A stretch of DNA of 64,000 nt from Psychrobacter arcticus 273-4 (GTDB taxonomy: Bacteria > Pseudomonadota > Gammaproteobacteria > Pseudomonadales > Moraxellaceae), in the NCBI RefSeq assembly GCF_000012305.1, contig NC_007204.1, forward strand, positions 1,922,001 through 1,986,000. The letters run 5' to 3'. Numbering within the stretch: the stretch's first letter is position 1; the number at the start of each line of letters is the position of its first letter. The position numbers and the translations under genes were made by a program. Below, piece after piece: positions 37,325 to 52,300 of this stretch. The notes under the pieces were generated by a model that was given only the letters and a program-made list of their open reading frames with translations, did no database searches and had not been told where the DNA came from.

Positions 37325-40300
37325 TTAGATAATATTGATATTAGTATCAATATAAATCTGTGTAGCTATATCACTATCTAATTGCCATACGTTATATACT
37401 TGTCCACCAGTATCTGTGACATCGGTTCCTGTATCGATCCAAATCGAAGGATTACCAGAGTTATCCGTGTCACTAAGATCAGTGCCAACACCCCCTAAAT
37501 CTAGCGTATCATCACTACCACCTTTGACATAAATAGGGCTAGATATTCCTGAGTTGGCAATATCTACTGCTTGGGCTGTCAGTGTGTTGGCACCAATACC
37601 ATTGATATCAATGATATCAATGATATCAATGGTATCAGACAGGCTAACGACTTGGTCTGAGCCTTCAAAGCTTAGGATATAGAGTCCTTCGCTTGAGACA
37701 GTCAATGATGTATCAGGAACTGAAGTAGTAGCTTGTCCATCACCATTGATAGTGATGCTCAGCGTGGCCGTATCAATATTGCCATTACCGTTATCGATCG
37801 TATATTCAAACTGATCTGTTTGACCAATCACATTGACATTTTCGTTTGGCGTATAAGTATATTCACCGTTAGTGTCAATAGCCAAACTACCATAGTTACC
37901 TACGATGGTGGTGAGTCCGCTGATCATACCACCATTGACATTAGTCACTATTGTCGATAACGCTGTATCAACATCATTATCAAGCACATTACCAGTGGCT
38001 GGTACTAAATTGATATTAAGATCTGTGACTATAATGGAGTCAGTTTTGACAGTGACCGATGTTCCTACGCCAAGATTTAATATTCCGCTGCCATTGGCAA
38101 CAACAATATAGTATTTTGCACCACCTGTGAAAGTATCAAGATTTAGAGGAGCGCCGTTCCAAGTACCACCAACTAGATCATAAGCAAGCCAATTTGGTAC
38201 AGATTGAACCAGTTCAGCTTGAGTACTGCCTACCTCTTGTCGATACACAAGAACATCAAAATCTTTATCGTCACCAAGTGCTAGCCCTAATGCTTGACTT
38301 CCACTACCAGATATCGTCAGGTCTTGCGTGGTATTAGTCGCGACACCTACTGAAAACGCAGTACTCGATCCTAATAAACTCACATCAATTAAGTCACCGA
38401 CGGTGCCAAGGCTGATCAAGCTACTAACAGTGCCAGTCTCGCTGCCTGTAGAGCTTATTACCACTGGTGTTATGTCTAATCCAGCAGATGCCTGATCATC
38501 AAAGGCATCTGGCATCGTCGTATCCACTTTTACATTGATTGCAGGAGCATTACCACTGACATTATTTAGCGAGTCTTTTATATTATAACTTAGTGCATAT
38601 TCTCCATCTTCTAATGCCGTTTGTGGCGTCAACGTATAGCTGCCATTTGGGTTTTTCACGACGATTGCATCAACCACAACGCCATCCACTACCAACTGCG
38701 GCGTTTGTCCGTCAGAAATAATGTTAGGTGCAATTTCAACACTTGGGGTGTTGTCATTTGTGGTTTCACTGTCTGCAATAACTTCTGCAGGGGCCAGTAC
38801 ACCTCCATTGCCGTCATTAGCCACATTATCAGTGACGATAGGCGTAGGTGCTGTAAAGTTGATATTAATAGTCAGCTTAGCAGTGTCATTGGTTGCACCA
38901 TTAGAGATGGTGTACTCAAATACTTCTGTTGCACCTAGAGAGGCGTAGTCACCATTGGCCGTATAAGTATAAACACCATTTTCATCGATAACTAAAACGC
39001 CATATTGACCCTGAATGGTAAATACGTTAACACCATCGACGATTTCAGTTGTCGGCTCTGACAGAGTATTGTCACTATTGATATCCGTCAGCTTAGTGTT
39101 GACGGTAACTGTATCTTCTCCCAGCTCAGCTGTAGTCGATGCGTCAGGATCAATAACATTACCTGTTATTTTTGTATTCCCATCAAAACTATACTCAGTT
39201 AGCGTAGCGGTAATATCAGTAGTTTCAAGCAGTGTCAAAGTATTACTAAGGAGAGCTGCAGCCACAGCATCAAGTACTGGGTCAATTACATATTCAAGTA
39301 CACCACCTGCTAGTGCATTTTCTTGAAGTACACCTACTAGCTCACCAATCCCTAGCTCACCAGTTTCCTGCAATGCAACTTCGAGAATACCTCTAACAGT
39401 AGTTCCCAATTGTAAAATAGGAAAATCAAAGTTCAATGCGGTCTCTACTGCACTCAAGACAGTATTTTGGTTGTCCGATCCTAATACTACACCAGCATCG
39501 CCTAACTCTGACAATGTAAGGTCATTGACTAAGGTTTCTAAAACACTTCGATCATTACGTACAACTATTGTGTACTTATCTGGTTCTAAACCAGACACCG
39601 TTGCTGTTAAGGTATCGTTGCCCGTTAACCCTAATAGTTCTAGACCTATTACATTGCCTACTAGTGGCTCATTACCAGTAGTACCAACGTAAACAAGATC
39701 ACCATTGCTATTATAGACCTCTATATTTACTGCATCCGCTACTGTCACTAACGCCGTCTGTTTGACTTCAATACTTACTGTACCACTCGCACCTTCACTC
39801 ACGGTAAAGCCAAGACTGCTGTCCAAGCCACCACTACTAGTTTCGGTGACACCAAGTACAGCTAAATCAGAGCCATTCACCGAAGGGTAATTGGTTACTT
39901 GTAGCTCACCTAAATTTATGTTGTCTGAGTCATCTCTAGCTACTGGCACGGTGGCGTCAATCGTCACACTAACAGCAGGAGCATTGCCACTCACGTTACC
40001 TGCATCATCTATGATGTTGTAACTTAGGTCATAATCACCATCAGTCAGTGGGTCAGTTGGCGTTAAGGTCACGCTGCCATCAGGGTTGGTCTCAGAAGTT
40101 GAGGGTACAACTGCTCCATCAATGACCAATTGCGGGGTGCCGTTAGCCACCTGATTAGCAGGTACGGTCACACTTGGGGTGTTGTCGTTAGTAAGGCCGC
40201 CATCAGTAATGGTTTCTGCAGGGTCGAGCACATCACCGCTGCCATCATTGACCACGTTGTCGGTGACATCAGGGGCGGCAGTTGGCGCATCTGGTGCGGT

Positions 40301-43300
40301 GGTGTCAACCGTGATGTCAGCGCTGACGATACTGGCGTTACCAGCGGCGTCCGTTGCGGTTGCGGTTAGGGTTTCAGAACCCTCACCCATGGCCGTGACG
40401 TCTGCTTGAGTCACTGCCACACTCCAGGTGCCATTCGCACCAACCGTCACGGGTTGACCGATTTGAGTGCCTGCAGCATTGGTTAGGGTGAGGGTGTCCC
40501 CTGCTGTACCCGTACCCGTCACGGCAAAGCCTGCTGCAGCTTCAGCGCCATTAACAATGTCGTCACCTGCGATTGGGTTATTGATGGTTGGGGCGGTAGG
40601 CGCGGTGGTGTCCACGGTGATGTCAGCGATGACGATACTGGCGTTACCAGCGGCGTCCGTTGCGGTTGCGGTTAGGGTTTCAGAACCCTCACCCATGGCC
40701 GTGACGTCTGCTTGAGTCACTGCCACACTCCAGGTGCCATCCGCACCAACCGTCACGGGTTGACCGATTTGAGTGCCTGCAGCATTGGTTAGGGTGAGGG
40801 TGTCGCCTGCTGTACCCGTACCCGTCACGGCAAAGCCTGCTGCGGCTTCAGCGCCATTAACAATGTCGTCACCTGCGATTGGGCTATTGATGGTTGGGGC
40901 GGTAGGCGCGGTGGTGTCCACGGTGATGTCAGCGGTGGTGACACTTGGTGTGTTACCAGCGGCGTCCGTTGCGGTTGCGGTTAGGGTTTCAGAACCCTCA
41001 CCCATGGCCGTGACGTCTGCTTGAGTCACTGCCACACTCCAGGTGCCATCCGCACCAACCGTCACGGGTTGACCGATTTGAGTGCCTGCAGCATTGGTTA
41101 GGGTGAGGGTGTCCCCTGCTGTACCCGTACCCGTCACGGCAAAGCCTGCTGCAGCTTCAGCGCCATTAACAATGTCGTCACCCGCAATTGGGTTATTGAT
41201 GGTTGGGGCGGTAGGCGCGGTGGTGTCCACGGTGATGTCAGCGATGACGATACTGGCGTTACCAGCGGCGTCCGTTGCGGTTGCGGTTAGGGTTTCAGAA
41301 CCCTCACCCATGGCCGTGACGTCTGCTTGAGTCACTGCCACACTCCAGGTGCCATCCGCACCAACCGTCACGGGTTGACCGATTTGAGTGCCTGCAGCAT
41401 TGGTTAGGGTGAGGGTGTCCCCTGCTGTACCCGTACCCGTCACGGCAAAGCCTGCTGCGGCTTCAGCGCCATTAACAATGTCGTCACCTGCGATTGGGCT
41501 ATTGATGGTTGGGGCGGTAGGCGCGGTGGTGTCCACGGTGATGTCAGCGGTGGTGACACTTGGTGTGTTACCAGCGGCGTCCGTTGCGGTTGCGGTTAGG
41601 GTTTCAGAACCCTCACCCATGGCCGTGACGTCTGCTTGAGTCACTGCCACACTCCAGGTGCCATCCGCACCAACCGTCACGGGTTGACCGATTTGAGTGC
41701 CTGCAGCATTGGTTAGGGTGAGGGTGTCCCCTGCTGTACCCGTACCCGTCACGGCAAAGCCTGCTGCGGCTTCAGCGCCATTAACAATGTCGTCACCTGC
41801 GATTGGGCTATTGATGGTTGGGGCGGTAGGCGCGGTGGTGTCCACGGTGATGTCAGCGGTGGTGACACTTGGTGTGTTACCAGCGGCGTCCGTTGCGGTT
41901 GCGGTTAGAGTTTCAGAACCCTCACCCATGGCCGTGACGTCTGCTTGAGTCACTGCCACACTCCAGGTGCCATCCGCACCAACCGTCACGGGTTGACCGA
42001 TTTGAGTGCCTGCAGCATTGGTTAGGGTGAGGGTGTCCCCTGCTGTACCCGTACCCGTCACGGCAAAGCCTGCTGCAGCTTCAGCGCCATTAACAATGTC
42101 GTCACCTGCGATTGGGCTATTGATGGTTGGGGCGGTAGGCGCGGTGGTGTCCACGGTGATGTCAGCGGTGGTGACACTTGGTGTGTTACCAGCGGCGTCC
42201 GTTGCGGTTGCGGTTAGGGTTTCAGAACCCTCACCCATGGCCGTGACGTCTGCTTGAGTCACTGCCACACTCCAGGTGCCATCCGCACCAACCGTCACGG
42301 GTTGACCGATTTGAGTGCCTGCAGCATTGGTTAGGGTGAGGGTGTCCCCTGCTGTACCCGTACCCGTCACGGCAAAGCCTGCTGCAGCTTCAGCGCCATT
42401 AACAATGTCGTCACCTGCGATTGGGCTATTGATGGTTGGGGCGGTAGGCGCGGTGGTGTCCACGGTGATGTCAGCGGTGGTGACACTTGGTGTGTTACCA
42501 GCGGCGTCCGTTGCGGTTGCGGTTAGGGTTTCAGAACCCTCACCCATGGCCGTGACGTCTGCTTGAGTCACTGCCACACTCCAGGTGCCATCCGCACCAA
42601 CCGTCACGGGTTGACCGATTTGAGTGCCTGCAGCATTGGTTAGGGTGAGGGTGTCCCCTGCTGTACCCGTACCCGTCACGGCAAAGCCTGCTGCAGCTTC
42701 AGCGCCATTAACAATGTCGTCACCTGCGATTGGGCTATTGATGGTTGGGGCGGTAGGCGCGGTGGTGTCCACGGTGATGTCAGCGATGACGATACTGGCG
42801 TTACCAGCGGCGTCCGTTGCGGTTGCGGTTAGGGTTTCAGAACCCTCACCCATGGCCGTGACGTCTGCTTGAGTCACTGCCACACTCCAGGTGCCATCCG
42901 CACCAACCGTCACGGGTTGACCGATTTGAGTGCCTGCAGCATTGGTTAGGGTGAGGGTGTCCCCTGCTGTACCCGTACCCGTCACGGCAAAGCCTGCTGC
43001 AGCTTCAGCGCCATTAACAATGTCGTCACCCGCGATTGGGTTATTGATGGTTGGGGCGGTAGGCGCGGTGGTGTCCACGGTGATGTCAGCGGTGGTGACA
43101 CTTGGTATGTTACCAGCGGCGTCCGTTGCGGTTGCGGTTAGGGTTTCAGAACCCTCACCCATGGCCGTGACGTCTGCTTGAGTCACTGCCACACTCCAGG
43201 TGCCATCCGCACCAACCGTCACGGGTTGACCGATTTGAGTGCCTGCAGCATTGGTTAGGGTGAGGGTGTCCCCTGCTGTACCCGTACCCGTCACGGCAAA

Positions 43301-46300
43301 GCCTGCTGCAGCTTCAGCGCCATTAACAATGTCGTCACCTGCGATTGGGCTATTGATGGTTGGGGCGGTAGGCGCGGTGGTGTCCACGGTGATGTCAGCG
43401 GTGGTGACACTTGGTGTGTTACCAGCGGCGTCCGTTGCGGTTGCGGTTAGGGTTTCAGAACCCTCACCCATGGCCGTGACGTCTGCTTGAGTCACTGCCA
43501 CACTCCAGGTGCCATCCGCACCAACCGTCACGGGTTGACCGATTTGAGTGCCTGCAGCATTGGTTAGGGTGAGGGTGTCGCCTGCTGTACCCGTACCCGT
43601 CACAGCAAAGCCTGCTGCAGCTTCAGCGCCATTAACAATGTCGTCACCCGCAATTGGGTTATTGATGGTTGGGGCGGTAGGCGCGGTGGTGTCCACGGTG
43701 ATGTCAGCGGTGGTGACACTTGGTATGTTACCAGCGGTGTCCGTTGCGGTTGCGGTTAGGGTTTCAGAACCCTCACCCATGGCCGTGACGTCTGCTTGAG
43801 TCACTGCCACACTCCAGGTGCCATCCGCACCAACCGTCACGGGTTGACCGATTTGAGTGCCTGCAGCATTGGTTAGGGTGAGGGTGTCCCCTGCTGTACC
43901 CGTACCCGTCACGGCAAAGCCTGCTGCAGCTTCAGCGCCATTAACAATGTCGTCACCTGCGATTGGGTTATTGATGGTTGGGGCGGTAGGCGCGGTGGTG
44001 TCCACGGTGATGTCAGCGGTGGTGACACTTGGTGTGTTACCAGCGGCGTCCGTTGCGGTTGCGGTTAGGGTTTCAGAACCCTCACCCATGGCCGTGACGT
44101 CTGCTTGAGTCACTGCCACACTCCAGGTGCCATCCGCACCAACCGTCACGGGTTGACCGATTTGAGTGCCTGCAGCATTGGTTAGGGTGAGGGTGTCCCC
44201 TGCTGTACCCGTACCCGTCACGGCAAAGCCTGCTGCAGCTTCAGCGCCATTAACAATGTCGTCACCTGCGATTGGGCTATTGATGGTTGGGGCGGTAGGC
44301 GCGGTGGTGTCCACGGTGATGTCAGCGGTGGTGACACTTGGTGTGTTACCAGCGGCGTCCGTTGCGGTTGCGGTTAGGGTTTCAGAACCCTCACCCATGG
44401 CCGTGACGTCTGCTTGAGTCACTGCCACACTCCAGGTGCCATCCGCACCAACCGTCACGGGTTGACCGATTTGAGTGCCTGCAGCATTGGTTAGGGTGAG
44501 GGTGTCCCCTGCTGTACCCGTACCCGTCACGGCAAAGCCTGCTGCAGCTTCAGCGCCATTAACAATGTCGTCACCTGCGATTGGGTTATTGATGGTTGGG
44601 GCGGTAGGCGCGGTGGTGTCCACGGTGATGTCAGCGGTGGTGACACTTGGTGTGTTACCAGCGGCGTCCGTTGCGGTTGCGGTTAGGGTTTCAGAACCCT
44701 CACCCATGGCCGTGACGTCTGCTTGAGTCACTGCCACACTCCAGGTGCCATCCGCACCAACCGTCACGGGTTGACCGATTTGAGTGCCTGCAGCATTGGT
44801 TAGGGTGAGGGTGTCCCCTGCTGTACCCGTACCCGTCACGGCAAAGCCTGCTGCAGCTTCAGCGCCATTAACAATGTCGTCACCTGCGATTGGGCTATTG
44901 ATGGTTGGGGCGGTAGGCGCGGTGGTGTCCACGGTGATGTCAGCGGTGGTGACACTTGGTGTGTTACCAGCGGCGTCCGTTGCGGTTGCGGTTAGGGTTT
45001 CAGAACCCTCACCCATGGCCGTGACGTCTGCTTGAGTCACTGCCACACTCCAGGTGCCATCCGCACCAACCGTCACGGGTTGACCGATTTGAGTGCCTGC
45101 AGCATTGGTTAGGGTGAGGGTGTCGCCTGCTGTACCCGTACCCGTCACGGCAAAGCCTGCTGCGGCTTCAGCGCCATTAACAATGTCGTCACCTGCGATT
45201 GGGCTATTGATGGTTGGGGCGGTAGGCGCGGTGGTGTCCACGGTGATGTCAGCGGTGGTGACACTTGGTGTGTTACCAGCGGCGTCCGTTGCGGTTGCGG
45301 TTAGGGTTTCAGAACCCTCACCCATGGCCGTGACGTCTGCTTGAGTCACTGCCACACTCCAGGTGCCATCCGCACCAACCGTCACGGGTTGACCGATTTG
45401 AGTGCCTGCAGCATTGGTTAGGGTGAGGGTGTCGCCTGCTGTACCCGTACCCGTCACGGCAAAGCCTGCTGCAGCTTCAGCGCCATTAACAATGTCGTCA
45501 CCTGCGATTGGGCTATTGATGGTTGGGGCGGTAGGCGCGGTGGTGTCCACGGTGATGTCAGCGGTGGTGACACTTGGTGTGTTACCAGCGGCGTCCGTTG
45601 CGGTTGCGGTTAGGGTTTCAGAACCCTCACCCATGGCCGTGACGTCTGCTTGAGTCACTGCCACACTCCAGGTGCCATCCGCACCAACCGTCACGGGTTG
45701 ACCGATTTGAGTGCCTGCAGCATTGGTTAGGGTGAGGGTGTCCCCTGCTGTACCCGTACCCGTCACGGCAAAGCCTGCTGCAGCTTCAGCGCCATTAACA
45801 ATGTCGTCACCTGCGATTGGGCTATTGATGGTTGGGGCGGTAGGCGCGGTGGTGTCCACGGTGATGTCAGCGGTGGTGACACTTGGTGTGTTACCAGCGG
45901 CGTCCGTTGCGGTTGCGGTTAGGGTTTCAGAACCCTCACCCATGGCCGTGACGTCTGCTTGAGTCACTGCCACACTCCAGGTGCCATCCGCACCAACCGT
46001 CACGGGTTGACCGATTTGAGTGCCTGCAGCATTGGTTAGGGTGAGGGTGTCGCCTGCTGTACCCGTACCCGTCACGGCAAAGCCTGCTGCAGCTTCAGCG
46101 CCATTAACAATGTCGTCACCTGCGATTGGGCTATTGATGGTTGGGGCGGTAGGCGCGGTGGTGTCCACGGTGATGTCAGCGATGACGATACTGGCGTTAC
46201 CAGCGGCGTCCGTTGCGGTTGCGGTTAGGGTTTCAGAACCCTCACCCATGGCCGTGACGTCTGCTTGAGTCACTGCCACACTCCAGGTGCCATCCGCACC

Positions 46301-49300
46301 AACCGTCACGGGTTGACCGATTTGAGTGCCTGCAGCATTGGTTAGGGTGAGGGTGTCCCCTGCTGTACCCGTACCCGTCACGGCAAAGCCTGCTGCAGCT
46401 TCAGCGCCATTAACAATGTCGTCACCCGCGATTGGGTTATTGATGGTTGGGGCGGTAGGCGCGGTGGTGTCCACGGTGATGTCAGCGGTGGTGACACTTG
46501 GTATGTTACCAGCGGCGTCCGTTGCGGTTGCGGTTAGGGTTTCAGAACCCTCACCCATGGCCGTGACGTCTGCTTGAGTCACTGCCACACTCCAGGTGCC
46601 ATCCGCACCAACCGTCACGGGTTGACCGATTTGAGTGCCTGCAGCATTGGTTAGGGTGAGGGTGTCCCCTGCTGTACCCGTACCCGTCACGGCAAAGCCT
46701 GCTGCGGCTTCAGCGCCATTAACAATGTCGTCACCCGCAATTGGGTTATTGATGGTTGGGGCGGTAGGCGCGGTGGTGTCCACGGTGATGTCAGCGATGA
46801 CGATACTGGCGTTACCAGCGGCGTCCGTTGCGGTTGCGGTTAGGGTTTCAGAACCCTCACCCATGGCCGTGACGTCTGCTTGAGTCACTGCCACACTCCA
46901 GGTGCCATCCGCACCAACCGTCACGGGTTGACCGATTTGAGTGCCTGCAGCATTGGTTAGGGTGAGGGTGTCGCCTGCTGTACCCGTACCCGTCACGGCA
47001 AAGCCTGCTGCGGCTTCAGCGCCATTAACAATGTCGTCACCTGCGATTGGGCTATTGATGGTTGGGGCGGTAGGCGCGGTGGTGTCCACGGTGATGTCAG
47101 CGGTGGTGACACTTGGTGTGTTACCAGCGGCGTCCGTTGCGGTTGCGGTTAGGGTTTCAGAACCCTCACCCATGGCCGTGACGTCTGCTTGAGTCACTGC
47201 CACACTCCAGGTGCCATCCGCACCAACCGTCACGGGTTGACCGATTTGAGTGCCTGCAGCATTGGTTAGGGTGAGGGTGTCCCCTGCTGTACCCGTACCC
47301 GTCACGGCAAAGCCTGCTGCAGCTTCAGCGCCATTAACAATGTCGTCACCTGCGATTGGGTTATTGATGGTTGGGGCGGTAGGCGCGGTGGTGTCCACGG
47401 TGATGTCAGCGGTGGTGACACTTGGTGTGTTACCAGCGGCGTCCGTTGCGGTTGCGGTTAGAGTTTCAGAACCCTCACCCATGGCCGTGACGTCTGCTTG
47501 AGTCACTGCCACACTCCAGGTGCCATCCGCACCAACCGTCACGGGTTGACCGATTTGAGTGCCTGCAGCATTGGTTAGGGTGAGGGTGTCCCCTGCTGTA
47601 CCCGTACCCGTCACGGCAAAGCCTGCTGCAGCTTCAGCGCCATTAACAATGTCGTCACCTGCGATTGGGTTATTGATGGTTGGGGCGGTAGGCGCGGTGG
47701 TGTCCACGGTGATGTCAGCGGTGGTGACACTTGGTGTGTTACCAGCGGCGTCCGTTGCGGTTGCGGTTAGGGTTTCAGAACCCTCACCCATGGCCGTGAC
47801 GTCTGCTTGAGTCACTGCCACACTCCAGGTGCCATCCGCACCAACCGTCACGGGTTGACCGATTTGAGTGCCTGCAGCATTGGTTAGGGTGAGGGTGTCC
47901 CCTGCTGTACCCGTACCCGTCACGGCAAAGCCTGCTGCAGCTTCAGCGCCATTAACAATGTCGTCACCCGCAATTGGGTTATTGATGGTTGGGGCGGTAG
48001 GCGCGGTGGTGTCCACGGTGATGTCAGCGGTGGTGACACTTGGTATGTTACCAGCGGTGTCCGTTGCGGTTGCGGTTAGGGTTTCAGAACCCTCACCCAT
48101 GGCCGTGACGTCTGCTTGAGTCACTGCCACACTCCAGGTGCCATCCGCACCAACCGTCACGGGTTGACCGATTTGAGTGCCTGCAGCATTGGTTAGGGTG
48201 AGGGTGTCCCCTGCTGTACCCGTACCCGTCACGGCAAAGCCTGCTGCAGCTTCAGCGCCATTAACAATGTCGTCACCTGCGATTGGGTTATTGATGGTTG
48301 GGGCGGTAGGCGCGGTGGTGTCCACGGTGATGTCAGCGATGACGATACTGGCGTTACCAGCGGCGTCCGTTGCGGTTGCGGTTAGGGTTTCAGAACCCTC
48401 ACCCATGGCCGTGACGTCTGCTTGAGTCACTGCCACACTCCAGGTGCCATCCGCACCAACCGTCACGGGTTGACCGATTTGAGTGCCTGCAGCATTGGTT
48501 AGGGTGAGGGTGTCCCCTGCTGTACCCGTACCCGTCACGGCAAAGCCTGCTGCAGCTTCAGCGCCATTAACAATGTCGTCACCTGCGATTGGGCTATTGA
48601 TGGTTGGGGCGGTAGGCGCGGTGGTGTCCACGGTGATGTCAGCGGTGGTGACACTTGGTGTGTTACCAGCGGCGTCCGTTGCGGTTGCGGTTAGGGTTTC
48701 AGAACCCTCACCCATGGCCGTGACGTCTGCTTGAGTCACTGCCACACTCCAGGTGCCATCCGCACCAACCGTCACGGGTTGACCGATTTGAGTGCCTGCA
48801 GCATTGGTTAGGGTGAGGGTGTCCCCTGCTGTACCCGTACCCGTCACGGCAAAGCCTGCTGCAGCTTCAGCGCCATTAACAATGTCGTCACCTGCGATTG
48901 GGTTATTGATGGTTGGGGCGGTAGGCGCGGTGGTGTCCACGGTGATGTCAGCGATGACGATACTGGCGTTACCAGCGGCGTCCGTTGCGGTTGCGGTTAG
49001 GGTTTCAGAACCCTCACCCATGGCCGTGACGTCTGCTTGAGTCACTGCCACACTCCAGGTGCCATCCGCACCAACCGTCACGGGTTGACCGATTTGAGTG
49101 CCTGCAGCATTGGTTAGGGTGAGGGTGTCCCCTGCTGTACCCGTACCCGTCACGGCAAAGCCTGCTGCAGCTTCAGCGCCATTAACAATGTCGTCACCCG
49201 CGATTGGGTTATTGATGGTTGGGGCGGTAGGCGCGGTGGTGTCCACGGTGATGTCAGCGGTGGTGACACTTGGTATGTTACCAGCGGCGTCCGTTGCGGT

Positions 49301-52300
49301 TGCGGTTAGGGTTTCAGAACCCTCACCCATGGCCGTGACGTCTGCTTGAGTCACTGCCACACTCCAGGTGCCATCCGCACCAACCGTCACGGGTTGACCG
49401 ATTTGAGTGCCTGCAGCATTGGTTAGGGTGAGGGTGTCCCCTGCTGTACCCGTACCCGTCACGGCAAAGCCTGCTGCAGCTTCAGCGCCATTAACAATGT
49501 CGTCACCTGCGATTGGGCTATTGATGGTTGGGGCGGTAGGCGCGGTGGTGTCCACGGTGATGTCAGCGGTGGTGACACTTGGTGTGTTACCAGCGGCGTC
49601 CGTTGCGGTTGCGGTTAGGGTTTCAGAACCCTCACCCATGGCCGTGACGTCTGCTTGAGTCACTGCCACACTCCAGGTGCCATCCGCACCAACCGTCACG
49701 GGTTGACCGATTTGAGTGCCTGCAGCATTGGTTAGGGTGAGGGTGTCCCCTGCTGTACCCGTACCCGTCACGGCAAAGCCTGCTGCAGCTTCAGCGCCAT
49801 TAACAATGTCGTCACCTGCGATTGGGCTATTGATGGTTGGGGCGGTAGGCGCGGTGGTGTCCACGGTGATGTCAGCGGTGGTGACACTTGGTGTGTTACC
49901 AGCGGCGTCCGTTGCGGTTGCGGTTAGGGTTTCAGAACCCTCACCCATGGCCGTGACGTCTGCTTGAGTCACTGCCACACTCCAGGTGCCATCCGCACCA
50001 ACCGTCACGGGTTGACCGATTTGAGTGCCTGCAGCATTGGTTAGGGTGAGGGTGTCCCCTGCTGTACCCGTACCCGTCACGGCAAAGCCTGCTGCAGCTT
50101 CAGCGCCATTAACAATGTCGTCACCTGCGATTGGGTTATTGATGGTTGGGGCGGTAGGCGCGGTGGTGTCCACGGTGATGTCAGCGGTGGTGACACTTGG
50201 TGTGTTACCAGCGGCGTCCGTTGCGGTTGCGGTTAGAGTTTCAGAACCCTCACCCATGGCCGTGACGTCTGCTTGAGTCACTGCCACACTCCAGGTGCCA
50301 TCCGCACCAACCGTCACGGGTTGACCGATTTGAGTGCCTGCAGCATTGGTTAGGGTGAGGGTGTCCCCTGCTGTACCCGTACCCGTCACGGCAAAGCCTG
50401 CTGCAGCTTCAGCGCCATTAACAATGTCGTCACCCGCGATTGGGTTATTGATGGTTGGGGCGGTAGGCGCGGTGGTGTCCACGGTGATGTCAGCGGTGGT
50501 GACACTTGGTGTGTTACCAGCGGCGTCCGTTGCGGTTGCGGTTAGGGTTTCAGAACCCTCACCCATGGCCGTGACGTCTGCTTGAGTCACTGCCACACTC
50601 CAGGTGCCATCCGCACCAACCGTCACGGGTTGACCGATTTGAGTGCCTGCAGCATTGGTTAGGGTGAGGGTGTCGCCTGCTGTACCCGTACCCGTCACAG
50701 CAAAGCCTGCTGCAGCTTCAGCGCCATTAACAATGTCGTCACCCGCAATTGGGTTATTGATGGTTGGGGCGGTAGGCGCGGTGGTGTCCACGGTGATGTC
50801 AGCGGTGGTGACACTTGGTATGTTACCAGCGGTGTCCGTTGCGGTTGCGGTTAGGGTTTCAGAACCCTCACCCATGGCCGTGACGTCTGCTTGAGTCACT
50901 GCCACACTCCAGGTGCCATCCGCACCAACCGTCACGGGTTGACCGATTTGAGTGCCTGCAGCATTGGTTAGGGTGAGGGTGTCCCCTGCTGTACCCGTAC
51001 CCGTCACGGCAAAGCCTGCTGCAGCTTCAGCGCCATTAACAATGTCGTCACCTGCGATTGGGTTATTGATGGTTGGGGCGGTAGGCGCGGTGGTGTCCAC
51101 GGTGATGTCAGCGGTGGTGACACTTGGTGTGTTACCAGCGGCGTCCGTTGCGGTTGCGGTTAGGGTTTCAGAACCCTCACCCATGGCCGTGACGTCTGCT
51201 TGAGTCACTGCCACACTCCAGGTGCCATCCGCACCAACCGTCACGGGTTGACCGATTTGAGTGCCTGCAGCATTGGTTAGGGTGAGGGTGTCCCCTGCTG
51301 TACCCGTACCCGTCACGGCAAAGCCTGCTGCAGCTTCAGCGCCATTAACAATGTCGTCACCTGCGATTGGGTTATTGATGGTTGGGGCGGTAGGCGCGGT
51401 GGTGTCCACGGTGATGTCAGCGGTGGTGACACTTGGTGTGTTACCAGCGGCGTCCGTTGCGGTTGCGGTTAGGGTTTCAGAACCCTCACCCATGGCCGTG
51501 ACGTCTGCTTGAGTCACTGCCACACTCCAGGTGCCATCCGCACCAACCGTCACGGGTTGACCGATTTGAGTGCCTGCAGCATTGGTTAGGGTGAGGGTGT
51601 CCCCTGCTGTACCCGTACCCGTCACGGCAAAGCCTGCTGCAGCTTCAGCGCCATTAACAATGTCGTCACCTGCGATTGGGTTATTGATGGTTGGGGCGGT
51701 AGGCGCGGTGGTGTCCACGGTGATGTCAGCGGTGGTGACACTTGGTGTGTTACCAGCGGCGTCCGTTGCGGTTGCGGTTAGGGTTTCAGAACCCTCACCC
51801 ATGGCCGTGACGTCTGCTTGAGTCACTGCCACACTCCAGGTGCCATCCGCACCAACCGTCACGGGTTGACCGATTTGAGTGCCTGCAGCATTGGTTAGGG
51901 TGAGGGTGTCCCCTGCTGTACCCGTACCCGTCACGGCAAAGCCTGCTGCAGCTTCAGCGCCATTAACAATGTCGTCACCTGCGATTGGGCTATTGATGGT
52001 TGGGGCGGTAGGCGCGGTGGTGTCCACGGTGATGTCAGCGGTGGTGACACTTGGTGTGTTACCAGCGGCGTCCGTTGCGGTTGCGGTTAGGGTTTCAGAA
52101 CCCTCACCCATGGCCGTGACGTCTGCTTGAGTCACTGCCACACTCCAGGTGCCATCCGCACCAACCGTCACGGGTTGACCGATTTGAGTGCCTGCAGCAT
52201 TGGTTAGGGTGAGGGTGTCCCCTGCTGTACCCGTACCCGTCACGGCAAAGCCTGCTGCAGCTTCAGCGCCATTAACAATGTCGTCACCTGCGATTGGGTT

